Source: an uncultured Ruminococcus sp. (lineage in GTDB: Bacteria > Bacillota > Clostridia > Oscillospirales > Ruminococcaceae). Taken from it: 21,395 nt of DNA. The stretch is taken from the NCBI GenBank assembly GCA_937894495.1, contig CALCRR010000123.1, forward strand, positions 1-21,395, read 5' to 3'. The position numbers and the translations under genes were made by a program. Below are positions 12,387 through 20,121 of the stretch, in pieces. Numbering within the stretch: position 1 is the stretch's first letter; the number at the start of each line of letters is the position of its first letter. The notes beneath the pieces are model-generated. The model was not told the DNA's origin. It did no database searches and saw nothing but the letters and a program-made list of their open reading frames with translations.

Positions 12387-13244
12387 ATGGCAATAATCAA
12401 AACAGAAGATCTCACCTACATCGACGGCGAGGGCACGCCCTTTCGCAAGGTAGCTGTAGACAATGTGAATATAGAAATAGAAGAGGGCGACATGGCAGGC
12501 ATCATCGGGCATACGGGCTCGGGGAAGTCCACGCTGATACAGCATTTTAACGGACTTTTAAAGCCTACCTGCGGCTCTGTATACATAGACGGCGAGCGGC
12601 TGTGGGACGACAAGGCTAAGCTGAGACCTGTGCGCTTCAAGGTGGGGCTGGTGTTCCAGTATCCCGAGTATCAGCTGTTTGAGGAAACTGTCTATAAAGA
12701 TATCGCCTACGGTCCCAAAAACATGGGGCTTGACGAAAAAGAGACAGACAGGCGCATAAAGGAGACCGCACGAATGGTGGGGCTTGCTCCCGAGGTGCTG
12801 GATAAATCGCCCTTTGAGCTGTCGGGCGGACAGAAAAGGCGAGTTGCCATAGCAGGCGTTATGGCTATGGAGCCGAAGGTGCTGATACTCGACGAGCCTG
12901 CGTCGGGGCTTGACCCCAAGGGCAGAGAGCAGATACTGGGGCTTATAAAAGAATACCACGAGCAGACCCGCAACACAGTGCTGCTGGTGTCACATTCGAT
13001 GGAGGATATAGCGAGAAACGTCGATAAAATACTGGTGATGAACGCTTCAAAGCTGTTCTGCTATGACGAGACCGCCAAGGTGTTCCACCGCTCGCAGGAG
13101 CTGACAGATATGGGCTTGTCAGTACCCCAGGTAACAAGGGTTTTCAACAGACTTAAAGCTATGGGCGTTGACCTGGGCGAGGACATCTATACAGTCAAGT
13201 ATGCGAAAAATCTGCTGCTGAAAAGGCTCGGCGGAATGCAGTGA
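12387..13244 (+). CDS. ecfA2: ECF transporter ATPase EcfA2
   Basis: This is the second ATPase of the ECF module, forming a heterodimer with EcfA1 beneath EcfT. The 285-aa protein has Walker A GHTGSGKST (41-49), Q-loop FQYPEYQLF (90-98, with the PEYQLFEETV run typical of EcfA2), signature LSGGQKRRVAIAG (145-157), Walker B LILDEP (166-171), D-loop GLD and switch His203. The C-terminal GLSVPQVTRVFNRLKAMG (243-260) matches EcfA proteins. ATG 12387 is chosen for the GGGAG about eight bases upstream and the family start; the frame is open to 12279 but through repeat DNA. Upstream lies the structured repeat, downstream ecfT after a short gap. No S component is in the window, as is usual for group II ECF systems whose S proteins are encoded elsewhere. 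Confidence 0.94.
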   Translation: MAIIKTEDLTYIDGEGTPFRKVAVDNVNIEIEEGDMAGIIGHTGSGKSTLIQHFNGLLKPTCGSVYIDGERLWDDKAKLRPVRFKVGLVFQYPEYQLFEETVYKDIAYGPKNMGLDEKETDRRIKETARMVGLAPEVLDKSPFELSGGQKRRVAIAGVMAMEPKVLILDEPASGLDPKGREQILGLIKEYHEQTRNTVLLVSHSMEDIARNVDKILVMNASKLFCYDETAKVFHRSQELTDMGLSVPQVTRVFNRLKAMGVDLGEDIYTVKYAKNLLLKRLGGMQ

Positions 13245-13290
13245 AAAGCAAAGCCGCAGCTTGCCGTGTGTGCAAAAGGAGTATTTGGAT

Positions 13291-14094
13291 TTGATAAAGG
13301 ATATAACGATAGGACAATACTTCCCCGGCAGTTCGGTGATACACCGAATGGACGCAAGGGTGAAGATAATACTTACGGCGGTGTTTATAGTTATGCTTTT
13401 TGCCGCCGATAATATACAGGGTCTGGCTGTGGGCATAGCCTTTACGCTGATAATTTTTCTGGTATCGAAAATACCCCTGAGAATGATGGGCAAGAGCTTG
13501 AAGCCTATCATTCCGCTGATATTGATAACAGCGATACTGAATATATTTTTTATAAGAACAGGCGATGTGATACTCCACTGGAAATTTATAAAGATAACCA
13601 ATGAGGGCGTGGACACCGCGGTGTTTATGATAGTGAGGATACTCTGCCTTATCTGCGGCACCTCGCTGCTGACCTACACCACCTCGCCCATCGACCTTAC
13701 AGACGCTATAGAACGGCTGCTGTCGCCGCTAAAAAAGATAAAGCTGCCTGTTCATGAGCTGGCTATGATGATGACCATAGCCCTGCGGTTTATCCCCACG
13801 CTTATCGAGGAAACAGACAAGATAATGTCTGCCCAGAAAGCCAGGGGGGCGGATATGGAGACAGGAAACCTCATACAAAAGGCAAAGGCGCTTATACCTA
13901 TACTCATACCGCTGTTCGTGGCTTCATTCCGCCATGCGGAGGAGCTGGCGCTGGCTATGGAGTGCCGCTGCTATCACGGCGGCGAGGGCAGGACCAGAAT
14001 GAAGCAGCTTAAAATGAGCATGATAGACCTGTGGGGCGCACTTTTTAGCACTCTGTTCTTAGCAGGTGTGATAACGGTAAATATCCTGACCTGA
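13291..14094 (+). CDS. ecfT: ECF transporter transmembrane protein EcfT
   Basis: EcfT couples the EcfA1/A2 ATPases to substrate-binding S components in the membrane. With TTG 13291 the protein is 267 aa, the family norm, and begins (M)IKDITIGQYFPGSSVIHRMD, a close match to EcfT starts. AAAGGAG at 13275-13281 is nine bases upstream. The same frame is open from a TTG at 13261, but that would put the ribosome site inside the gene. About five hydrophobic segments are visible (roughly residues 26-45, 48-65, 70-90, 105-135 and 245-265). Coupling helices carry the motifs AQKARGADMETG and ECRCYHGGEGRTRMKQLK, corresponding to the two Ala-Arg-Gly-type motifs that contact the ATPases. A perfect ribosome site follows immediately for the small ORF at 14111. 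Confidence 0.92.
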   Translation: MIKDITIGQYFPGSSVIHRMDARVKIILTAVFIVMLFAADNIQGLAVGIAFTLIIFLVSKIPLRMMGKSLKPIIPLILITAILNIFFIRTGDVILHWKFIKITNEGVDTAVFMIVRILCLICGTSLLTYTTSPIDLTDAIERLLSPLKKIKLPVHELAMMMTIALRFIPTLIEETDKIMSAQKARGADMETGNLIQKAKALIPILIPLFVASFRHAEELALAMECRCYHGGEGRTRMKQLKMSMIDLWGALFSTLFLAGVITVNILT

Positions 14095-14110
14095 AAAGGA
14101 GGGCTTTAGC

Positions 14111-14125
14111 ATGGAAACATTTTAA
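14111..14125 (+). other. Four-codon ORF behind a perfect ribosome site; likely frameshifted start of the next gene
   Basis: AGGAGG at 14097-14102 is ideally spaced (eight bases) from ATG 14111, but the frame reads only Met-Glu-Thr-Phe before TAA. The stop comes right after a run of four T (14120-14123). One additional T would read Met-Glu-Thr-Phe-Leu-Thr-Asp and enter the frame of the 86-aa protein at 14131, whose own ATG has no ribosome site. Confidence 0.6.
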
Positions 14126-14130
14126 CGGAT

Positions 14131-14391
14131 ATGACCCGGGACGAGCAGATAAAAAAGCTGGACAGAAGAGTAAGAGCACTTGAAAATAAAGTCGGCGGAG
14201 GTAGTGAGATGTCAAAACTGATAATGGACCTTATAGGTATGGACTGCACCATTGAGCTTGATTACGGCGAAAAGCGCTGCAGGGTCATGGACGCGGACGA
14301 AGAGTGGGTAAAGCTGCTTATATACGGCAAAAAGGCAGATGAGGCCGTTCTGCGCAGGATAGACGATATCCAGCAGATAAAGCTCGGCTGA
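14131..14391 (+). CDS. Small protein of unknown function (86 aa as read)
   Basis: I do not recognise this family. As read from ATG 14131 it starts MTRDEQIKKLDRRVRALENK, a short coiled coil (about 3-21), then GGGSEM, then a compact domain from residue 27 with alternating hydrophobics (MDCTIELDYGEKRCRVMDAD, then EEWVKLLIYGKK) ending in IDDIQQIKL. The pattern could suit a small beta-barrel of the Sm or SH3 kind, but this is only an impression. It has two cysteines and no signal or membrane segment. ATG 14131 lacks a ribosome site, whereas the out-of-frame ATG 14111 has a perfect one, so the true product may begin with seven more residues if a T is missing or slippage occurs. It sits two bases before truA, 36 bases after ecfT, in what looks like one operon. 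Confidence 0.7.
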   Translation: MTRDEQIKKLDRRVRALENKVGGGSEMSKLIMDLIGMDCTIELDYGEKRCRVMDADEEWVKLLIYGKKADEAVLRRIDDIQQIKLG

Positions 14392-14393
14392 CC

Positions 14394-15128
14394 ATGAGAT
14401 ACTTCAAGCTCACCATAGCCTATGACGGCTCATGCTACCACGGCTGGCAGCGGCAGGATAATTCTCTTGCGGTGCAAGAGGTGTTTGAGCACGCACTGTA
14501 TAAGCTGACGGGGCAGAAGATAACCGTTCAGGGCTGTTCAAGAACAGACGCAGGGGTCCATGCGAGAAATTATGTGCTGAGCTTCCCCCTTGACTCCACC
14601 ATAACCTGCCGCGGCTTGCAGCTGGGGCTGAATTCATGGCTGCCTGACGATATATCGGTCATCGGCAGCGAGGAGACTGATGAAAGCTTTCACGCACGAT
14701 ACAGCTGCAAGGGCAAGGAGTATGAGTATATTGTACACAACAGCAGGATAAAAGACCCCTTTTTAAAAAATGCGGCTTTCAGGAACACCTACCCCATTGA
14801 TGAAAAAAAGCTGGATAAGGCAGCCAAGGACTTTGTGGGCACACACGACTTCAAAGCCATGTGCTCTGCCGACTGCACCAAGGAAAACACCGTGCGCACC
14901 ATACACTGTTTCAACGTGAGAAGAGAGGGCGACAGGGTGATATTCACCGTATCGGGAAACGGCTTTTTGTATAATATGGTGAGGATAATGGTAGGCACCC
15001 TGCTTTTTATAAACGAGGGCAAGATAGGCGAGAACGCCATACCATCTATAATAGAGTCCCGTGACAGGAAAAAAGCAGGCAAAACAGTACCCCCCCAGGG
15101 GCTGTATCTCAACAAGGTATATTATTGA
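14394..15128 (+). CDS. truA: tRNA pseudouridine(38-40) synthase TruA
   Basis: TruA isomerises uridines 38-40 in the anticodon stem-loop of many tRNAs. The 244-aa protein is full length. Key features: YDGSCYHGWQRQ near residue 10; the catalytic Asp52 in GCSRTDAGVHA; RYSCKGKEYEYIVHN (about 101-115), matching the conserved RxxxKxYxY region; HDFKAMCSA (about 150); and GNGFLYNMVRIMVGTLL toward the C-terminus. It starts at ATG 14394, two bases after the preceding stop and with only a weak ribosome site, so coupling to the small upstream gene is likely. truA next to ecfA1-ecfA2-ecfT is a common arrangement in Firmicutes. Confidence 0.96.
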   Translation: MRYFKLTIAYDGSCYHGWQRQDNSLAVQEVFEHALYKLTGQKITVQGCSRTDAGVHARNYVLSFPLDSTITCRGLQLGLNSWLPDDISVIGSEETDESFHARYSCKGKEYEYIVHNSRIKDPFLKNAAFRNTYPIDEKKLDKAAKDFVGTHDFKAMCSADCTKENTVRTIHCFNVRREGDRVIFTVSGNGFLYNMVRIMVGTLLFINEGKIGENAIPSIIESRDRKKAGKTVPPQGLYLNKVYY

Positions 15129-15202
15129 CAGATGACCCGTAGGGGGTCTGAAGATCATAACATCTAAAAAGCACCAGAGACAGATATAGGAGCAGGAGAG
15201 AT

Positions 15203-16681
15203 TTGAGCAGTAAAAATAAAGGACGAAGCAAAAAGAATAATAAACGCTTTCAGAGACAGCTGAAGTCGGGCAAGGTCGAAAAGACCTTCCGGGTGATAAC
15301 CGAGAAGGAGATCGTCAAGAAGACCGACGACGAGGGCAACGAGGAGACCGTTACCGAGGAAAAGGGCGGCAAGCTCAAAGAGGTGGAGACACCTAACAAG
15401 CGCAGGCAGAAGGCTGACAGTGAGAGCGAGAAACAGTCCGAAAAGGAAAGGGCGCAGATAAAAAGCGTCAGCGCCGCCGAGAGAAAAGCAGGCGTGCAGC
15501 AGAAGTCTAAGATAACAGACATAAGGGCTGCCAGACGGCGTGAGAAAAATAAAAAGCGTATAAAAAGCCTTGTTATAGTGCTGGTCATAGCCATATTCGC
15601 AGCGGCAGTTTATCTCACAAGGAGCTATTGGGTGCCAAAGCTTGAGGGCGTGCTGGACAGACCCCGGGAAACTGTGGTCAACGACGGCAAGATACAGTCA
15701 GGCAACTTCCCCCTCAGCTTCAGCGAGGGCTCGGTGAGCAGTATCTCGGGCATAGGCAATTATCTTGCCTGCCTTGACAAGAACCAGCTTAAAATATATA
15801 ATGAAAGCGGCGAGGAAACGAACTCATTCAGCCATAACTATGCCGACCCTGTGCTGAAAACTGCGTTAAAGCGCATGATGGTCTACGATAAGGGCGGCAG
15901 CTCGCTTATGGTCATGAACCGTAAAAACGAAATGTTTTCCAAAACGGTCAGGGACCGTATCATTCTTGCAGAAATTGCCGACAATAATAACATTGCCGTT
16001 GTTACCGAGGACGATAAGTACGCCGCAATAATGTATATCTTCGACCAGAACGGCAGGGAGATATTCAAGTGGTCAAGCAATGCAAGAGTGCTGAGCGTAA
16101 GCTTCAGCGCCGACGGCGAGGGCTGCTATGTCACCACCTTTTCATCAAAAAGCGGCTCGCTGGTATCTGTTATGAGATATTTCAGGTTCAACTCATCTGA
16201 GGAGATAGTAAAGAGCGCAGACCTGCCTGTGCTGGCTCTCAAAGCGCTTGAAAACGACAACGGCGAGTTCTGGATAGTGGGAGATACCGCTTTCCTCAGG
16301 CTCGACGAGGACGGAAATATCATAATGCAGTATGACTATACCGCAGAGCTTATCGACTTTGACCTGAGCAGCGGCTGCGCTGCCCTCTGCTTTGACGGTA
16401 TACAGAGAAAATCCACTGAGCTGATAATGTTCAGCTCAGACTCTGACAGCTCAGAGCCTGACAGCGCTATCTATACCGACGACGGCGACCCTGTGAGCCT
16501 GCATATCAAGGACTCAAAGGTGATACTGCTTAAAAACAGGCTGGTGGAGTGCTACGACTATTCGGGCAACCTGCTTGCCACCGCCGAGCTGACGGCGGAT
16601 TATACCGACTTCACATATTTCAGCGATAACATATATTTCCTGGATTACAGAGAGATAAACAAGATCTCATTCACCACCTGA
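15203..16681 (+). CDS. Membrane-anchored DUF5711-like protein with predicted extracellular propeller
   Basis: The function is unknown. The 492-aa protein begins with about 118 cytoplasmic residues that are extremely charged (Lys, Glu, Arg), followed by one membrane segment at about 121-139 and an extracytoplasmic region of about 350 residues. That region is built of repeating short beta units (for example ISGIGNYLACLDKNQLKIY near 182-200 and WIVGDTAFLRLDEDGNI later), like a WD40 or PQQ-type propeller, which is how I recall DUF5711 proteins. The start is TTG 15203, with AGCAGGAGAG about five bases upstream; no ATG fits. The CvpA homologue follows 13 bases after the stop with GGGAGG between, so the two membrane proteins are co-expressed. 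A basic cytoplasmic tail could bind nucleic acid or acidic membrane; that is speculation. Confidence 0.72.
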   Translation: MSSKNKGRSKKNNKRFQRQLKSGKVEKTFRVITEKEIVKKTDDEGNEETVTEEKGGKLKEVETPNKRRQKADSESEKQSEKERAQIKSVSAAERKAGVQQKSKITDIRAARRREKNKKRIKSLVIVLVIAIFAAAVYLTRSYWVPKLEGVLDRPRETVVNDGKIQSGNFPLSFSEGSVSSISGIGNYLACLDKNQLKIYNESGEETNSFSHNYADPVLKTALKRMMVYDKGGSSLMVMNRKNEMFSKTVRDRIILAEIADNNNIAVVTEDDKYAAIMYIFDQNGREIFKWSSNARVLSVSFSADGEGCYVTTFSSKSGSLVSVMRYFRFNSSEEIVKSADLPVLALKALENDNGEFWIVGDTAFLRLDEDGNIIMQYDYTAELIDFDLSSGCAALCFDGIQRKSTELIMFSSDSDSSEPDSAIYTDDGDPVSLHIKDSKVILLKNRLVECYDYSGNLLATAELTADYTDFTYFSDNIYFLDYREINKISFTT

Positions 16682-16694
16682 CGGGAGGGTCTAT

Positions 16695-17573
16695 ATGGCA
16701 CTGTTTCTTGACGGGGCAGTTATCGTTATACTGATAATAACCTGCATAGTGGGCTTTGTAAAGGGCTTTGTCAAATACCTGGTAGGCATGGTATCGACCA
16801 TTGTCGCCGTAGCCCTGGCTATATGGGGCTCAAACACGCTGGCTGAGCCTGTTTACGAAAGGTTTTTTAAAGAGCCTGCGCATAATGCGGTGTATAATGC
16901 AGTGGAGGAGTTTGACCCTGCAAAGCTGATATCCGACCTGCTGGAGGAAAAGGAGCTTGCAGGCTACCTTAATAATGACGAGATAAAAAGCGCTATCGAC
17001 TCAGAGGGGGAGCTTGGACCGAATATCGGCAATATGCTCACCGAAAAGGGCGCCGACAGCGATACCGTGAACGAAGCTGTCGAGCAGATAAACGCACTTT
17101 TCGGCGCAGAGCTGCCCGGGCAGATAAGAGATAAGCTGGACGAGACGGGAGCGTCAAAATATGTGGCAGAGATAGAGATACCCACCGACGAGCTGAAAAA
17201 GCTGTCCTCAGACCTGCTTGATAAAAATACCGACGCAGCTGCCGAATATATCTGCGAAAAGGCAGTAGACCCGATGGTGACCAGCGCAGTGAGGACAGGG
17301 CTGTTCATGATATGCTTTATAGCTGTATCACTGGTGCTTAAACTGATAGTTTTCATATCGGGCATACTTAACGAGCTGCCCGAGGTGAGCGCAGCCAACC
17401 GCTTCGGCGGACTGCTGCTTGGCGCTGTCAAGGGCATACTCTACTGCGCACTTATAGCCTTTATGCTGTGTACCGTGGTGAACGCTACCCACGATACCCT
17501 GGCAGCCTTTAACTCAAAAACTGCCGAGAGCACTTACCTGTTCAGGTATTTCTTCGACTTTTTCTACCGCTAG
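16695..17573 (+). CDS. CvpA-family membrane protein with long insertion
   Basis: CvpA proteins are small integral membrane proteins (about 160 aa in E. coli) first tied to colicin V export and more recently to envelope stress; their biochemical role is unclear. This 292-aa version has membrane segments at about 5-25, 30-48, 202-224 and 239-262. The conserved ANRFGGLLLGAVKG (234-247) matches the family NRxxGxxxGxxxG motif. Between segments two and three lie about 150 soluble, acidic, helical residues (50-200), so the protein is nearly twice the classic length. ATG 16695 has GGGAGG upstream. The stop TAG (17571-17573) is part of the first unit of the heptamer array at 17570, so the repeat may have replaced the original end of the gene. 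Confidence 0.82.
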   Translation: MALFLDGAVIVILIITCIVGFVKGFVKYLVGMVSTIVAVALAIWGSNTLAEPVYERFFKEPAHNAVYNAVEEFDPAKLISDLLEEKELAGYLNNDEIKSAIDSEGELGPNIGNMLTEKGADSDTVNEAVEQINALFGAELPGQIRDKLDETGASKYVAEIEIPTDELKKLSSDLLDKNTDAAAEYICEKAVDPMVTSAVRTGLFMICFIAVSLVLKLIVFISGILNELPEVSAANRFGGLLLGAVKGILYCALIAFMLCTVVNATHDTLAAFNSKTAESTYLFRYFFDFFYR

Positions 17574-17604
17574 AGGCAAGAGGCAAGAAGCAAGAGGCAA
17601 GAAA
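17570..17604 (+). repeat. Five-unit heptamer array (copy B) at the end of the cvpA-like gene
   Basis: Five 7-base units fit CWAGARR, starting with CTAGAGG and ending with CAAGAAA. Only the fourth unit differs from the array at 11835-11869. The TAG in the first unit is the stop codon of the CvpA homologue. Confidence 0.87.
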
Positions 17605-17788
17605 ACCGTTTTACCCGATTATGTCGATAAGACGAGCATAGTTTATTTTTCAAGGTGCAAAACCAATTTACCAGACTTTGTAAAAAAGCGAACAAAGTGG
17701 GTCATTCAAAGCTCAAACATAGCGTGCGCTCAAGCCTCGCACCAGCAGGCTTGCAGGGCGGGGGCGGAGCCCCGGCTCAGGGCACAAA
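17605..17788 (+). repeat. Short copy of the structured intergenic element (copy B)
   Basis: This shares with 11990-12338, in the same order: CAAGGTGCAAA (17651-17661); a hairpin TTTAC/GTAAA (17667-17684) with GACTTT in its loop; stem AGCGAAC/GTGCGCT (17687-17730) around GCTCAAACATAGCGTGCG (17711-17728, identical in copy A); stem CAAGCCT/AGGCTTG (17731-17753) with a nine-base loop; GGCTTGCAGGG; hairpin GGGGC-GGA-GCCCC (17761-17773); and GCTCAGGGCACAAA (17775-17788). It lacks the long middle part of copy A. It ends 12 bases before the GAAAGGAG ribosome site of the Clp gene, so the element is the 5' leader of that gene if transcribed. Confidence 0.82.
17687..17788 (+). ncRNA. Candidate structured leader RNA upstream of the Clp ATPase gene
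   Basis: The stems P1, P2 and P3 and the terminal GCTCAGGGCACAAA motif listed for copy B are packed into 102 bases. Relative to copy A, the second pair of P1 is G-C instead of C-G, and the inner pair of P2 is T-A instead of G-C, so pairing is kept while sequence changes. One P1 position (A-G) is unpaired here. This is suggestive of RNA structure, but two copies are too few for a statistical claim. Confidence 0.4.
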
Positions 17789-17816
17789 AGTATTAGTAAG
17801 GAAAGGAGCAATATAT

Positions 17817-20120
17817 ATGATAAAATGTTCAAGATGCGGTAAAAGACCTGCGGTGGTTTTTGTATCATCAACAAACCCCAGCGACCCTTCAAAGGCGATG
17901 AAGAACGAGGGTCTGTGTCTTAGCTGCGCAAGAGAGCTGAAAATACCTCAGGTAGAGGAATATATAAAGAAAATGGGCATCTCTGACGAGGAGATAGAAG
18001 CCATGAACGAGACCTTTGAGGAGTTCGGCGACGGCGACGATTTTGAGCTGGGGGGCAGCGGCACTATGCCCGACTTCCTCAGCAACCTTTTTGGCGGCTC
18101 GGGAGTGCTGGGCAACCTGGCAAACTCTTTAAACCCACAGAAGAACCAGCCCGATAATACCGCACAGGGTCGAAACAGGGCGGCGGACGCTAAAAAAGAA
18201 AAGAAGAAAAAGCTGAAATTTTTAAGCAGCTACTGCACCAACCTTACCCAGAAGGCAAGGGACGGTCAGCTTGACAATATCATCGGCAGAGACAGAGAGA
18301 TATCAAGAGTTGAGCATATACTTTCAAGAAGGCAGAAAAATAACCCCTGCCTTATTGGTGAGCCGGGCGTGGGCAAGACCGCCATCGCCGAGGGCATCGC
18401 CCAGAAGATAGTAAGCGGCAATGTGCCCTTCCACCTTGTTGATAAAGAGGTCTATCTGCTGGACCTCACCGCACTGGTGGCAGGCACACAGTTCAGGGGA
18501 CAGTTTGAGAGCCGCTGCAAGGGTCTGGTGGAAGAGGTCAAGAGCGAGGGAAATATCATTCTCTTTATCGACGAGGTGCATACCCTTGTGGGCACAGGCG
18601 ACTCAGAGGGCTCGATGAATGCTGCAAACATACTTAAACCCTCACTTTCAAGGGGCGAGATACAGGTGATAGGCGCTACCACCTTTAAGGAGTACCGCAA
18701 GTATATCGAAAAGGACTCAGCCCTTGAAAGGCGTTTCCAGCCCGTAACCGTGGGCGAGCCTACAGTTGAGGACACCGTAGAGGTATTAAAGGGCATAAGC
18801 AAGTATTATGAGAACTACCACAGGGTGCATATCGACGACGCCGCACTTAGAAAATGCGCCGTGCTTTCGGAGAGATATATAAACGACAGATTTCTGCCCG
18901 ATAAGGCTATCGACCTGCTGGACGAAGCCTGCGCAGTCACCAGCATAAGAACTCCCGAGATAGCGGAGTTTGATAAGCTCAACGCCGACCTTAAACGGCT
19001 GGAGGACGAGGTGGAAGCCAAGGAGAGCAGCAGCGACCCCGATTATGAGGCGCTTGCCACCGACAAGGCGGAGATACTTCGCATACAGCAAAGGCTCACC
19101 GAGGTGGAGGAGACCCTCAGCCATGTTTATGTCACCGACGCCGACCTGTCTAAAGTAATAGAGCTGTGGACGGGCATACCTGCCAACAAGATAGCCGAGA
19201 CGGAGTATGACAAGATAAAGAACCTTAAAGGCGAGCTGTCAAAGCGTGTTATCGGTCAGGAGAACGCCGTTGACAAGGTGGCTAAGGCGATAAAGCGCAC
19301 AAGAGTGCAGCTCTCAAAAAGGAGACGCCCTGCGTCATTCATCTTTGTGGGACCCACAGGCGTGGGCAAGACCGAGCTTGTAAAGGTGCTGGGCGAAACG
19401 CTGTTTGACGCCACCGAGCCCCTTATTAGAGTGGATATGTCGGAGTTTATGGAGAAGCACAGCGTATCAAAGCTGATAGGCTCACCCCCCGGTTATGTGG
19501 GCTTTGACGAGGCAGGTCAGCTCACCGAAAAGGTAAGGCGCAGACCCTACAGCGTGGTGCTTTTTGACGAGATAGAAAAGGCTCACCCCGATGTGATGAA
19601 TATTCTTCTGCAAATTCTTGACGAGGGCAAAATAAACGACTCCCAGGGCAGGAGCGTTTCATTTGAGAACACAGTTATAGTCATGACCTCAAACGCAGGC
19701 TCAGCCGATAAGGACACAGGCGTGGGCTTTAACAAGACAGATAACGAGATAGCCCAGAACAAGGCTATGAAGGCGCTGAGAGAATTTTTAAGACCCGAGT
19801 TTTTAGGCAGGATAGACGAGATAATCGTGTTCAACAGCCTTACCGAGGAGGACTATGCCAAGATAGCAGCCCTTATGCTGGACGAGATGAAGCAGCCCCT
19901 TGAAGAAAAGGGCATAAAGCTGGTGTATGACGAGGCTGCCCTCAAACTTATCGCTAAAAAATCCCACGGCAAAAAGCTGGGCGCAAGAGATATAAGACGA
20001 GTTATACGCAGCGAGATAGAGGATAAGATAGCCGAAGCCATTATCGAAAAGGGCGAGGGCGGAATAGCAGGCGTTTCGGTATCAGCCGAGAATGACGAGC
20101 TCACTGTGGCTTCACTGTGA
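17817..20120 (+). CDS. ClpE-like AAA+ unfoldase (Clp protease ATP-binding subunit)
   Basis: This two-ring Clp ATPase unfolds substrates and passes them to ClpP. The 767-aa protein begins with a Cys4 finger (Cys4, Cys7, Cys34, Cys37), as in ClpE, instead of the double Clp_N repeat of ClpC. A Gly-rich linker (79-104) and a Lys-rich stretch (125-133) follow. Ring 1: Walker A GEPGVGKT (181-188), Walker B LFIDE (249-253), ALERRFQ (302-308). A short coiled middle region (385-432) resembles the UVR-type segment. Ring 2: GPTGVGKT (512-519), LFDE (582-585) and the ClpP-docking VGF (636-638) after TSNAG. ATG 17817 has GGAAAGGAG upstream and directly precedes the finger; an open frame back to 17655 is repeat DNA. 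No CtsR operator is visible. An sce7726 gene follows after one base. Confidence 0.92.
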   Translation: MIKCSRCGKRPAVVFVSSTNPSDPSKAMKNEGLCLSCARELKIPQVEEYIKKMGISDEEIEAMNETFEEFGDGDDFELGGSGTMPDFLSNLFGGSGVLGNLANSLNPQKNQPDNTAQGRNRAADAKKEKKKKLKFLSSYCTNLTQKARDGQLDNIIGRDREISRVEHILSRRQKNNPCLIGEPGVGKTAIAEGIAQKIVSGNVPFHLVDKEVYLLDLTALVAGTQFRGQFESRCKGLVEEVKSEGNIILFIDEVHTLVGTGDSEGSMNAANILKPSLSRGEIQVIGATTFKEYRKYIEKDSALERRFQPVTVGEPTVEDTVEVLKGISKYYENYHRVHIDDAALRKCAVLSERYINDRFLPDKAIDLLDEACAVTSIRTPEIAEFDKLNADLKRLEDEVEAKESSSDPDYEALATDKAEILRIQQRLTEVEETLSHVYVTDADLSKVIELWTGIPANKIAETEYDKIKNLKGELSKRVIGQENAVDKVAKAIKRTRVQLSKRRRPASFIFVGPTGVGKTELVKVLGETLFDATEPLIRVDMSEFMEKHSVSKLIGSPPGYVGFDEAGQLTEKVRRRPYSVVLFDEIEKAHPDVMNILLQILDEGKINDSQGRSVSFENTVIVMTSNAGSADKDTGVGFNKTDNEIAQNKAMKALREFLRPEFLGRIDEIIVFNSLTEEDYAKIAALMLDEMKQPLEEKGIKLVYDEAALKLIAKKSHGKKLGARDIRRVIRSEIEDKIAEAIIEKGEGGIAGVSVSAENDELTVASL

Positions 20121-20121
20121 T

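Noticed and set aside
15129..15152. Terminator between truA and the DUF5711-like gene
   Set aside because: CAGA/TCTG and CCC/GGG can pair around a bulge, but the stem is short and there is no T-run.
17699..17718. CtsR operator upstream of the Clp gene (GGTCATT, then GCTCAAA)
   Set aside because: The spacing is four instead of three bases and the first half matches poorly. The second half is part of the block shared with the ecfA2 leader, so it belongs to the repeat.
17655..17816. 54-residue N-terminal extension of the Clp ATPase
   Set aside because: It is encoded by repeat element B; the strong ribosome site and the Cys4 finger place the start at 17817.
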